A stretch of 64,000 nt of DNA, from the NCBI GenBank assembly GCA_019115125.1, contig DXEG01000027.1, forward strand, positions 47,570 to 111,569. The letters run 5' to 3'. The stretch is from Candidatus Blautia faecipullorum (lineage in GTDB: Bacteria > Bacillota > Clostridia > Lachnospirales > Lachnospiraceae). The notes beneath the pieces were generated by a model. It was not told the DNA's origin and made no database searches. It saw nothing but the letters and a program-made list of their open reading frames with translations. Made by a program: the position numbers and the translations under genes. The first letter of the stretch is position 1. Each line of letters opens with the position of its first letter. Positions 36,224 through 45,101 of the stretch are shown here, in pieces.

Positions 36224-37387
36224 TTATTTTACCACGCGGACCTTGGCGACGCCCTCCACTGCCTGAAGCTCATCCAGCGCCTGTCTGGAAGCGGCGCTTT
36301 CCAGATCGATCAGAGTATAGGCATGACCGCCCTTGCTCTTATTCGTCATATCCGCGATATTCAGCCCCTCGCTTCCCAGAATCTTCGTGAACTGGCTGAT
36401 CATATTGGGAACGTTTTTATGGGTGATGGCGATCCTTCCCACAGATACGCAGATTCCCATATCGCAGTTCGGGAAATTCACGGAATTTTTGATATTTCCG
36501 TTTTCCAGGAAATCTCTCAGCTCTTTTACAGCCATCACGGCGCAGTTCTCCTCAGATTCCTCGGTGGAAGCTCCCAGGTGGGGCGTTACCAGGATCCCCT
36601 CCCGGCCGGCCACCAGCGGGTTGGCAAAATCTGTTACATATTTTTTTACTTTTCCGTTTTCCAGAGCCTCGATCAGAGCCTCCTCGTCCACCAGAAGATC
36701 TCTGGCGAAGTTCAGAAGAACCACCCCGTCTTTCATCTTTGAGAAAGCGTCACGGTCGATCATTTTTCTCGTACTGTCAAGAAGCGGCACATGGATAGTG
36801 ATATAGTCGCACTGGCTGTAAATCTCATCCAGAGTTTTGCTGTGTTTGATGGTTCTGGAAAGATTCCACGCGGCGTCAATGGAGATATAGGGATCGTATC
36901 CGTAAACCTCCATTCCAAGATGTGTGGCGGAATTGGCGACCATAGCTCCGATGGCTCCCAGACCGATGATACCCAGCTTTTTCCCGCTGATCTCGCAGCC
37001 CGCAAACTGCTTCTTCTGCTTTTCCGCCAGTTTGTCAATGTTTTCCTTATCCTCCTGCTGGGCAACCCACTCGATTCCTCCCACGATATCACGGGAAGCA
37101 AGGAGCATGCCTGCCAGCACAAGCTCTTTCACCCCATTGGCGTTGGCGCCCGGCGTATTAAATACAACAATTCCTTTTTCCGCATACTCGTCAACGGGAA
37201 TGTTATTGACGCCGGCTCCGGCGCGGGCTACCGCCACAACAGAATCCGGCACCTCCATATCGTGCATTTTGGCGCTTCTTACAAGAACCGCGTCCGCATC
37301 CTGCACCGTATCTGTTTTTCTATAATCGCTGCTGAATAAATTCAATCCTGTTTCTGAAATAGGATTCAGGCAATGATACTGGAACAT
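36224..37387 (-). CDS. serA: D-3-phosphoglycerate dehydrogenase
   Basis: A 387-residue first enzyme of serine synthesis. NAD-binding GIIGLGAIGAMVANSA, catalytic His in LVTPHLGASTEESE, and a C-terminal ACT domain (NVPNMISQFTKILGSEGLNIADM) for feedback by serine. The start shares a base with the serC stop (TAATG). Last gene of leuB-ilvD-ilvB-serC-serA. Confidence 0.95.
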   Translation of the reverse strand: MFQYHCLNPISETGLNLFSSDYRKTDTVQDADAVLVRSAKMHDMEVPDSVVAVARAGAGVNNIPVDEYAEKGIVVFNTPGANANGVKELVLAGMLLASRDIVGGIEWVAQQEDKENIDKLAEKQKKQFAGCEISGKKLGIIGLGAIGAMVANSATHLGMEVYGYDPYISIDAAWNLSRTIKHSKTLDEIYSQCDYITIHVPLLDSTRKMIDRDAFSKMKDGVVLLNFARDLLVDEEALIEALENGKVKKYVTDFANPLVAGREGILVTPHLGASTEESEENCAVMAVKELRDFLENGNIKNSVNFPNCDMGICVSVGRIAITHKNVPNMISQFTKILGSEGLNIADMTNKSKGGHAYTLIDLESAASRQALDELQAVEGVAKVRVVK

Positions 37388-38469
37388 TACACATTCTCCT
37401 CCTCAAATTTTTTCATAAAGGCCACCAGCGCTTCCACGCCCTCTTTCGGCATCGCGTTATAAATGCTGGCGCGCATACCGCCTACGGTCCTGTGGCCCTT
37501 CAGATTCACAAATCCGGCCTCTTTCGCCTCTTTTACAAATTTCGCGTCGAGATCCTTGTCCCCTGTGACAAAAGGAACGTTCATCAGAGAACGTGACGCC
37601 GGCTCCACAGTTCCTTTGAAAAGCTTACTCTGGTCGAGATAATCGTAGAGGATCTTCGCCTTCTCCTCGTTGCGTCTCTTCATCTCCTCCAGACCGCCCA
37701 TGGATTTCAGCCATTTGAAGACCTTACCGCAGATGTAAATGCAGTAGCTGTTGGGGGTATTATAGAGAGAGCCTGCGTCCGCATGAGTCTTATAGGTCAG
37801 CATGGTGGGAGTCCCCGGAAGGACATCCTCTGTGATCAGATCCTCGCGGATGATCACGATCACCATTCCGGCGGGGCCGATATTTTTCTGAACGCCGCCG
37901 TAAATAATGCCGTATTTGCTTACATCCATCGGTTCTGACAGAAAACAGGAGGAAACGTCCGCGACAAGAGTTTTTCCCTTTGTATTCGGAAGCTCCTTGA
38001 ATTTTGTTCCATAAATGGTGTTGTTTTCACAAATATATACATAATCTGCATCCGGGCTTACAGGAAGATCGCTGCAGTCCGGAATATAGGAAAAAGTTTT
38101 GTCCTCAGAGGAGGCGATTTTATTGACCTTGCCGTATTTCTGCGCTTCCTGGTAAGCCTTCTTTGCCCACTGTCCGGTCACGATATAATCGGCAACCTTA
38201 TTCTTCATAAGGTTCATGGGGATCATAGCGAACTGCTGGGACGCGCCGCCCTGCAGGAACAGCACCTTATAATTGTCCGGGATCTGCATCAGATCTCTCA
38301 GATCCTGCTCCGCCTCGTCAATAATCTGCTGAAACTCCGGGCTTCTGTGGCTCATTTCCATAACGGACATTCCACTCCCCTTATAATTCAGCATTTCCTC
38401 CGCTGCCTCTTTCAGCACAGGCTCCGGCAGTACCGCCGGGCCGGCTGAAAAATTATAAACTCTTTCCAT
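37387..38469 (-). CDS. serC: Phosphoserine aminotransferase
   Basis: A 360-residue PLP enzyme, second step of serine synthesis. N-terminal NFSAGPAVLPEPVL; MEMSHRSPEFQQIIDEAE; PLP lysine region YGGVQKNIGPAG; C-terminal FVNLKGHRTVGGMRASIYNA. The start lies inside the ilvB 3' end (17-base overlap), so it is coupled to ilvB. Confidence 0.96.
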   Translation of the reverse strand: MERVYNFSAGPAVLPEPVLKEAAEEMLNYKGSGMSVMEMSHRSPEFQQIIDEAEQDLRDLMQIPDNYKVLFLQGGASQQFAMIPMNLMKNKVADYIVTGQWAKKAYQEAQKYGKVNKIASSEDKTFSYIPDCSDLPVSPDADYVYICENNTIYGTKFKELPNTKGKTLVADVSSCFLSEPMDVSKYGIIYGGVQKNIGPAGMVIVIIREDLITEDVLPGTPTMLTYKTHADAGSLYNTPNSYCIYICGKVFKWLKSMGGLEEMKRRNEEKAKILYDYLDQSKLFKGTVEPASRSLMNVPFVTGDKDLDAKFVKEAKEAGFVNLKGHRTVGGMRASIYNAMPKEGVEALVAFMKKFEEENV

Positions 38470-40141
38470 TTTTCAAATCCTCCTCGTCAAACACATCGTC
38501 AATATTTTCTCCTGCCGGAACCATGGGGAATACACAGAGATCCTGATCGATCCAGCAGTCCAGCACAACCGGGCCCTCAGACGCCAGCGCATCCTTCAGA
38601 GCGGGCTCAACCTCTTCCATCTTTGTCACGCGGACAGCCTTTGCCCCCATTCCTTCCGCGATCTTCACGAAGTCCATAGCGTCGTTTAATACTGTATGTG
38701 AATATCTGTGGTCATAGAACAGCGTCTGCCACTGACGCACCATGCCAAGCACATGATTGTTCAGTACAATCTGTACAAGAGGATTCCCGCAGCGTACAGC
38801 CGTCGCGATCTCGTTCATATTCATTCGGAAGCAGCCGTCTCCCGCAATGTTTACTACTGTCCTGTCCGGGCATCCCATCTTGGCTCCGATAGCGGCTCCA
38901 AGGCCGTAGCCCATGGTGCCGAGTCCCCCTGAGGTCAGGAAGGTTCTGGGCTCCTTATATTTGAAATACTGCGCTGCCCACATCTGATGCTGGCCCACGT
39001 CAGTGGTAATAACAGCGTCGCCGCCGGTAAGCTCGTAAAGCTTCTCGATAATGTACGGGCCGGTAAGCTGCGTGTGATCATAATTCAGCGGATATTTCGC
39101 TTTTAATTCCTGAATGTGCTCCACCCACTCCGGATGCTGTTTCTCAGGAATCTCCTCAAGAAGCCTTCTCAGGGATTCCCTGAGATCTCCCTCTACGTAA
39201 GCGTCCACGATCACATTTTTGTTGATCTCCGCGGCGTCAATATCCAACTGGAGGATCTTGGCCTGCTTCGCGAAGGTCTTGGCGTTTCCGGTCACACGGT
39301 CGCTGAATCTGGCCCCAAGCACGATCAGAAGGTCGCACTGGCTTACGCCCAGGTTGGAGGCCTTTGTTCCATGCATTCCCAACATTCCTGTATAAAGGGG
39401 ATCCTCGCCCGAAAACGCGCCCTTGCCCATAAGGCTGTCGCATACCGGCGCCTGGATCCTATGCGCCAGCTCTGTGATCTCCTTTGACGCGCCAGATATT
39501 ACGCCTCCGCCGCCCACAAAGATAAATGGCTTCTCCGCCGCCCGGATCATGTCCGCCGCGGTCTGCACATCCTCTCTGCGGAGCTCGCTGGTTTCTCTGT
39601 TCACAGTGGCGGGACGGCGGGGAGAATATTCATATTTCGCTCCCGTCACATCCTTCGTCACGTCCACAAGAACCGGTCCCGGCCGTCCGCTCTTGGCGAT
39701 ATAAAAGGCTTTGCGGATGGTATCCGCAAGTTTCGTGATATCCTTGACAATATAGCTGTGCTTTGTCACCGGCATTACGATACCGGCGATATCCACCTCC
39801 TGAAAGGAATCCTTTCCCAGAAGGGATCTTCCCACATTTGCGGTGATCGCCACAATGGGGACAGAGTCCATATAAGCGGTGGCGATTCCTGTGACAAGGT
39901 TCGTAGCTCCCGGACCGGAGGTAGCCATACAGACGCCTACCTTTCCGGTAGCGCGGGCATATCCGTCCGCCGCGTGGGACGCTCCCTGCTCATGGGAAGT
40001 CAAAACATGGGTAATCTGATCTCTGTATTCATAAAGAGCGTCATATACATTGAGGATGGCTCCGCCCGGGTAACCGAACACGGTGTCCACTCCCTGCTCC
40101 TTCAGACATTCTACAATAATTTCTGCACCTGTAAGCTGCAT
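38453..40141 (-). CDS. ilvB: Acetolactate synthase large subunit
   Basis: A 562-residue ThDP enzyme for valine/leucine/isoleucine synthesis. N-terminal GAEIIVECLKEQGVDTVFGYPGG with the catalytic Glu in LTSHEQGASHAADGYAR; ThDP motif GDGCFRMNMNEIATAVRCGNP. The regulatory small subunit ilvN is not adjacent, nor is ilvC. The start has GGAGGG; ilvD ends 12 bases upstream. Confidence 0.95.
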   Translation of the reverse strand: MQLTGAEIIVECLKEQGVDTVFGYPGGAILNVYDALYEYRDQITHVLTSHEQGASHAADGYARATGKVGVCMATSGPGATNLVTGIATAYMDSVPIVAITANVGRSLLGKDSFQEVDIAGIVMPVTKHSYIVKDITKLADTIRKAFYIAKSGRPGPVLVDVTKDVTGAKYEYSPRRPATVNRETSELRREDVQTAADMIRAAEKPFIFVGGGGVISGASKEITELAHRIQAPVCDSLMGKGAFSGEDPLYTGMLGMHGTKASNLGVSQCDLLIVLGARFSDRVTGNAKTFAKQAKILQLDIDAAEINKNVIVDAYVEGDLRESLRRLLEEIPEKQHPEWVEHIQELKAKYPLNYDHTQLTGPYIIEKLYELTGGDAVITTDVGQHQMWAAQYFKYKEPRTFLTSGGLGTMGYGLGAAIGAKMGCPDRTVVNIAGDGCFRMNMNEIATAVRCGNPLVQIVLNNHVLGMVRQWQTLFYDHRYSHTVLNDAMDFVKIAEGMGAKAVRVTKMEEVEPALKDALASEGPVVLDCWIDQDLCVFPMVPAGENIDDVFDEEDLKNGKSL

Positions 40142-40153
40142 TCCGTTCCCTCC

Positions 40154-41827
40154 TTATTCTGCCTTTGGTATTTCCAGAATAGCTCCTCTGTTGCCGGATG
40201 TGACCATAGACGCGTATCTTGCCAGATATCCTGTAGTCACCTTCGGCTGACGGGGCTGCCATTTTTCTTTCCGCGCTTTCATTTCTTCATCTGAAACCTT
40301 CACTTCCAGCTTAAGATTAGGAATATCAATGCTGACGATATCCCCCTCCTGGATCAGAGCGATGGGACCGCCTACCGCCGCTTCAGGAGAAACATGTCCG
40401 ATGGAAGCGCCTCTGGAAGCTCCGCTGAAGCGTCCGTCCGTAATAAGGGCCACTGAGGAGCCAAGTCCCATTCCCGCAATGGCTGAGGTGGGATTCAGCA
40501 TTTCTCTCATTCCGGGGCCGCCCTTGGGTCCTTCGTAGCGGATCACCACCACGTCGCCCTCAACGATCCTTCCGCCTTTGATTGCCTCGATGGCGTCCTC
40601 CTCGCAGTCAAACACTCTTGCCGGGCCCTCGTGTACCATCATCTCTTCCACTACAGCGGAGCGCTTCACCACGCCGCCGTCCGGAGCAAGATTGCCCTTC
40701 AGCACCGCAAGCCCGCCGGTTTCACTGTAAGGATTGTCAATGGGACGGATCACCTCGGGGTTCAGATTTATACAATCCTGAATATTCTCTCCCACAGTCT
40801 TTCCTGTCACCGTCATGCAGTCTGTGTGGAGCAGTCCTTTTTTGTTCAGCTCGTTCATTACCGCATAGACGCCGCCCGCTTCGTTGAGATCTTCCATATA
40901 AGTAGGACCTGCCGGGGCAAGGTGACAGAGGTTCGGGGTTTTTTCGCTGATCTCATTCGCAAAACTGATATCAAAATCCATTCCGATCTCATGAGCGATA
41001 GCCGGAAGATGCAGCATACTGTTCGTAGAACATCCAAGGGCCATATCCACAGTAAGCGCGTTGAGAATGGCTTTCTCCGTCATAATATCTCTGGGACGGA
41101 TATTCTTCCGGTACATCTCCATTACCTGCATACCCGCATGCTTTGCCAGACGGATACGTTCGGAATATACCGCCGGGATCGTTCCGTTGCCTCTGAGACC
41201 CATGCCGAGAGCTTCTGTAAGACAGTTCATGGAATTCGCCGTATACATGCCCGAACAGGAGCCGCAGGTGGGGCAGGCTTTGTTTTCAAATTCTGTAAGC
41301 TCGTCTTCTGAGATTTTTCCGGCGGCATAGGAGCCCACCGCCTCAAACATACTGGAAAGACTCGTTTTATGTCCGTGAATGTGGCCTGCCATCATAGGGC
41401 CGCCGCTGACAAACACAGTAGGAACATTGATCCTTGCCGCCGCCATCAGAAGGCCCGGAACATTTTTATCACAGTTAGGCACCATCACCAGAGCGTCAAA
41501 CTGATGGGCAATAGCCATTGCCTCTGTGGAATCCGCGATGAGATCCCTTGTCACAAGGGAATACTTCATTCCGATATGGCCCATGGCGATGCCGTCGCAG
41601 ACCGCGATAGCCGGAAATACTACCGGAGTCCCTCCCGCCATGGCAACGCCCTGCTTCACGGCGTTTACGATTTTGTCCAGATTCATGTGTCCGGGTACGA
41701 TCTCATTGTAAGAGCTTACAATACCTACCAGAGGCCGTTCCATTTCTTCTTTTGTCATTCCCAGTGCATTGAACAGGGATCTATGGGGAGCCTGCTGAGA
41801 CCCCTTTTTTACTGCGTCGCTTTTCAT
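40154..41827 (-). CDS. ilvD: Dihydroxy-acid dehydratase
   Basis: A 557-residue iron-sulfur dehydratase of branched-chain amino acid synthesis. Cluster cysteines are in [10 protein letters not shown] and [18 protein letters not shown]; later [12 protein letters not shown] and [19 protein letters not shown]. Oxygen-labile in family members, fitting an anaerobe. Second gene in the operon, 131 bases after leuB. Confidence 0.96.
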   Translation of the reverse strand: MKSDAVKKGSQQAPHRSLFNALGMTKEEMERPLVGIVSSYNEIVPGHMNLDKIVNAVKQGVAMAGGTPVVFPAIAVCDGIAMGHIGMKYSLVTRDLIADSTEAMAIAHQFDALVMVPNCDKNVPGLLMAAARINVPTVFVSGGPMMAGHIHGHKTSLSSMFEAVGSYAAGKISEDELTEFENKACPTCGSCSGMYTANSMNCLTEALGMGLRGNGTIPAVYSERIRLAKHAGMQVMEMYRKNIRPRDIMTEKAILNALTVDMALGCSTNSMLHLPAIAHEIGMDFDISFANEISEKTPNLCHLAPAGPTYMEDLNEAGGVYAVMNELNKKGLLHTDCMTVTGKTVGENIQDCINLNPEVIRPIDNPYSETGGLAVLKGNLAPDGGVVKRSAVVEEMMVHEGPARVFDCEEDAIEAIKGGRIVEGDVVVIRYEGPKGGPGMREMLNPTSAIAGMGLGSSVALITDGRFSGASRGASIGHVSPEAAVGGPIALIQEGDIVSIDIPNLKLEVKVSDEEMKARKEKWQPRQPKVTTGYLARYASMVTSGNRGAILEIPKAE

Positions 41828-41958
41828 CTTTCATCTCTCCTTTGTCTGCTGCTGTTCTATCATATCTTCGGGACATTTTCCATGTGCCGCGCCGGAGGCG
41901 GCCATGGCTGACGTCCCTTCTTTAACATTCCTGTTTCTCCGGGATACTGCCGCCCTGC

Positions 41959-43041
41959 TCAGACAGCCTCCGCAATCAGATCTCCCATCTTCGAGGTTCC
42001 CACCTCCGTACAGCCCTCCGACATAATGTCGCAGGTGCGGTATCCTTCTGTGAGGACCTTCTGCACGGCGGCCTCTACTGCGTCCGCCTCCTTATCAAGA
42101 TCCAGAGAATAACGCAGCATCATGGCTGCCGACAGGATCGTGGCGATGGGATTGGCTTTATCCTGTCCCGCGATATCCGGCGCGGAGCCGTGGCTGGGCT
42201 CATAGAGTCCGAATTTCGTATCGTTGAGACTCGCGGAGGAAAGCATCCCGATGGATCCGGTCACCATGCTGGCCTCGTCAGACAAAATGTCTCCGAACAT
42301 ATTCTCCGTCAGGATCACGTCAAACTGCCCGGGATTATGCACAAGCTGCATGGCGCAGTTGTCCACCAGCATATGCTCCAGAGTCACCTCCGGATAATCT
42401 GCCGCTACTTCCTCCACTACCTTTCTCCACAGCCGTGAGGAATCGAGGACATTGGCCTTATCAACGCTCGTCACCTTCTTTGAACGCTTCATAGCGATAT
42501 CAAAGGCTTTCACCGCGATGCGGCGGATCTCATTTTCATTATATGTAAGGGTATCAACGGCCGTCTTTACGCCGTTTTCTTCCGTGGTCTTTCTTTCTCC
42601 GAAATAAAGCCCGCCGGTGAGCTCCCGGACAATGATCATGTCAAAGCCGTCCCCGATCACCTCTTCCTTCAGGGGGCAGGCCTTCTGAAGTTCTTTATAT
42701 AGATAGGCGGGACGCAGATTTGCGAAAAGATTCAGCGCCTTGCGGATTGCCAGAAGTCCTGCCTCAGGCCGTCTGGACGGTTCAAGCTGATACCAGGGAG
42801 AGGTTTTGGCATCCCCTCCTATGGATCCCATCAGAACCGCGTCGGAGGCTTTCGCCCGGGCCACAGCGTCTTCTGTCAGCGGCACTCCATGTACGTCAAT
42901 GGAGGCTCCGCCTAACAGAACCTCCGAATAGGTAAAGGTATGATGATATTTCCGGCAGACTGCGTCCAGTACCTTTTTGGCCTCTTTTACAATCTCCGGT
43001 CCGATCCCGTCTCCGGGAATTAAAGCAATGCTATAGTCCAT
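41959..43041 (-). CDS. leuB: 3-isopropylmalate dehydrogenase
   Basis: A 360-residue beta-decarboxylating dehydrogenase of leucine synthesis. Motifs: [55 protein letters not shown] and [20 protein letters not shown]. First gene of the operon; its own promoter lies 63 bases upstream. leuA and leuCD are not present. Confidence 0.96.
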   Translation of the reverse strand: MDYSIALIPGDGIGPEIVKEAKKVLDAVCRKYHHTFTYSEVLLGGASIDVHGVPLTEDAVARAKASDAVLMGSIGGDAKTSPWYQLEPSRRPEAGLLAIRKALNLFANLRPAYLYKELQKACPLKEEVIGDGFDMIIVRELTGGLYFGERKTTEENGVKTAVDTLTYNENEIRRIAVKAFDIAMKRSKKVTSVDKANVLDSSRLWRKVVEEVAADYPEVTLEHMLVDNCAMQLVHNPGQFDVILTENMFGDILSDEASMVTGSIGMLSSASLNDTKFGLYEPSHGSAPDIAGQDKANPIATILSAAMMLRYSLDLDKEADAVEAAVQKVLTEGYRTCDIMSEGCTEVGTSKMGDLIAEAV

Positions 43042-43063
43042 TTTTTCATTTCCTCTCTTTATT

Positions 43064-43081
43064 CCGCGGGCCGGCCCGCGG
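43064..43081. promoter_or_regulatory. Perfect 18-bp GC palindrome in the leuB leader
   Basis: CCGCGGGCCGGCCCGCGG between the promoter and the ribosome site of leuB. It could be a hairpin affecting leader RNA or a dyad operator. No T run follows. No T-box or leader peptide is evident. Confidence 0.5.
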
Positions 43082-43103
43082 ATTCTTTCAGCATATTGTT
43101 ATT

Positions 43104-43132
43104 ATAATAACGCACTTTAGGATATATTTCAA
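43104..43132 (-). promoter_or_regulatory. Promoter of the leuB-ilvD-ilvB-serC-serA operon
   Basis: TTGAAA (43127-43132), 17 bases, TATTAT (43104-43109) on the minus strand. Confidence 0.75.
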
Positions 43133-43177
43133 CCTGATAAAGCGAAAAATCGTTAAATTCCATCTTTATCCGTATAC

Positions 43178-43211
43178 AAAAATAAGTGCCGCATCTGCAG
43201 CACTTATTTTT
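43178..43211 (-). terminator. Terminator of yajC (tgt-yajC unit)
   Basis: AAAATAAGTGC pairs with GCACTTATTTT around CGCATCTGCA; on the minus strand it ends in T5. Confidence 0.88.
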
Positions 43212-43217
43212 CCGCGG

Positions 43218-43517
43218 TTACGCAGACGCCTGTTCTGCCTTCTCCACTTCCGCGATCGCCTGTTTTCTCATAGGGATACGGCAGTTCTTGTTATTGCCGA
43301 ATTCTACAATGACATCTTCCTCTGTCATATCGATAATAACTCCGTAAAAACCGCTTGTCGTCACGATACTGTCTCCAACCTCCATGCTGTTAAGCATAGC
43401 CTGGACTCTTTTCTGTTCTTTTTTCTGAGGACGGATCATCAGAAAATACATAACTCCGAAAAGAACCACGATCCACAGAATCATCACACCCATACTGGCT
43501 GTTCCGCTGGCTTCCAT
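43218..43517 (-). CDS. yajC: Preprotein translocase subunit YajC
   Basis: A 99-residue membrane protein of the SecDF-YajC complex. One N-terminal transmembrane segment (MILWIVVLFGVMYFLMI) then RPQKKEQKRVQAMLNSMEVG and GFYGVIIDMTEEDVIVEFG, typical of YajC. tgt lies upstream, the common tgt-yajC order. Confidence 0.94.
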   Translation of the reverse strand: MEASGTASMGVMILWIVVLFGVMYFLMIRPQKKEQKRVQAMLNSMEVGDSIVTTSGFYGVIIDMTEEDVIVEFGNNKNCRIPMRKQAIAEVEKAEQASA

Positions 43518-43689
43518 TCTAATTCCTCCTGTTTCAAAACTGTCTTTGCCTCCGGTTCCATGACCGGAAGCCTCTTCCGTCAGGCTCCATACAGATACAG
43601 ATTCCCGCTTTTGGCAGGCGCTGTACCGGATATTTACTGACGCTATTCTTTATCATACACAAAAAAGGGCTTTTCTTCAAGTGCTTTTG

Positions 43690-44829
43690 TTATTTTTCTC
43701 CCTGACAGAAGCCCTCCAGGCGCATTTTTTTATATTCCGCGAAATTTCCGCTGTCAAGAGCGTCCCTGATCTCCTCCATCAGATGGTTGTAGAAATAGAG
43801 ATTGTGGAGTACGCAGAGACGCATTCCCAGCATTTCTTTCGCCTTCAGAAGATGACGGATGTAGGCCCTGCTGTAATGACGGCAGGCCGGACAGCCGCAG
43901 CCCTCCTCAATGGGTCTCGTATCCAGCTCATATTTCGCGTTGAACATATTCATCTTACCGTGATTGGTGTACACGTGTCCATGACGCCCGTTCCTGGTGG
44001 GATATACGCAGTCGAAGAAATCCACCCCTCGTTCCACGCCCTCCAGTATATTCGCGGGAGTTCCCACTCCCATCAGATAGGTAGGCTTATTCTGCGGCAG
44101 ATAAGGCACTACCGCGTCCAGGATGCGGTACATTTCCTCATGGGTCTCCCCCACCGCCAGACCTCCCACAGCATATCCGTCCAGATCAAGCTCCGAGATC
44201 TGCTGGGCGTGGGCGATCCTGATATCCTCATAGATTCCGCCCTGATTAATACCGAAAAGAAGCTGGTTTTTATTGATCGTATCAGGCAGGCTGTTCAGTC
44301 TCGCCATCTCCTCTTTGCATCTTTTCAGCCAGCGCGCGGTCCTGGCCACAGACTTCTGCACATAATCCCGCTCCGCCACGCTGCTGGGACATTCATCAAA
44401 AGCCATGGCGATGGTGGAAGCCAGATTGGACTGGATCTGCATACTTTCCTCCGGCCCCATAAAAATCCTGTGGCCGTCAATATGCGACTGAAAATGCACG
44501 CCCTCCTCCTTGATTCTGCGGAGCTTCGCCAGAGAAAACACCTGGAATCCGCCGGAATCCGTCAGAATAGGCTTGTCCCAGACCATGAATTTATGGAGGC
44601 CTCCAAGCTGCTTCACGATCTTATCCCCGGGACGCACATGCAGGTGGTAGGTGTTGGACAGCTCCACCTGGGTGCCGATCTCATGAAGATCCATGGTGGA
44701 AACAGCCCCCTTGATAGCGCCGATGGTGCCTACATTCATAAACACAGGCGTCTGGATCACCCCGTGAACCGTATGGAACTCCGCTCTTTTCGCGCGGCCC
44801 TCTGTTTTCAGCAATTTATATTCTGCCAT
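43690..44829 (-). CDS. tgt: Queuine tRNA-ribosyltransferase (tRNA-guanine transglycosylase)
   Basis: A 379-residue enzyme exchanging guanine 34 for preQ1. Active-site Asp region ILTDSGGFQVFSLAKLRRI (nucleophile elsewhere in GVDFFDCVYPTRNGRHG), zinc site in GCGCPACRHYSRAYIRHLL. The start at 44829 has GAGGACGG. Same queuosine pathway as queH at 19.3 kb. Confidence 0.95.
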   Translation of the reverse strand: MAEYKLLKTEGRAKRAEFHTVHGVIQTPVFMNVGTIGAIKGAVSTMDLHEIGTQVELSNTYHLHVRPGDKIVKQLGGLHKFMVWDKPILTDSGGFQVFSLAKLRRIKEEGVHFQSHIDGHRIFMGPEESMQIQSNLASTIAMAFDECPSSVAERDYVQKSVARTARWLKRCKEEMARLNSLPDTINKNQLLFGINQGGIYEDIRIAHAQQISELDLDGYAVGGLAVGETHEEMYRILDAVVPYLPQNKPTYLMGVGTPANILEGVERGVDFFDCVYPTRNGRHGHVYTNHGKMNMFNAKYELDTRPIEEGCGCPACRHYSRAYIRHLLKAKEMLGMRLCVLHNLYFYNHLMEEIRDALDSGNFAEYKKMRLEGFCQGEK

Positions 44830-44964
44830 TTTCCGTCCTCTTTCTGTTTCTTTCTTTTTCCGTCAAGTATAACTTGAATTTCCCGAAATGTAAAGTGCAG
44901 GAAAGAAAGATAAATCAGGACAAAAAAAGGAGATTTTTCCCATAAGGATTGTTGAAGTTTTACA

Positions 44965-44993
44965 TTGTCATTTTAAAAACTTTGTCGTATAAT
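44965..44993 (+). promoter_or_regulatory. Promoter of the 1413-residue activase-like gene
   Basis: TTGTCA (44965-44970), 17 bases, TATAAT (44988-44993), about 105 bases upstream of the ATG, leaving a long untranslated leader with no evident hairpin. Confidence 0.8.
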
Positions 44994-45101
44994 GTTACAG
45001 AATCAGGATCTTTCTGTATTACATTTAATAAGAAAGAACAGAATTACATCCGTTTTACAGATCATATGCATTTTAAAATAAAAAGGAGATGATTCATTTT
45101 A

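Noticed and set aside
43042-43217. T-box or leader-peptide attenuator for the leuB operon
   Set aside because: No T-box AGGGTGG-like sequence, no Leu/Val-rich leader frame and too little space; only a GC palindrome and a promoter are present.
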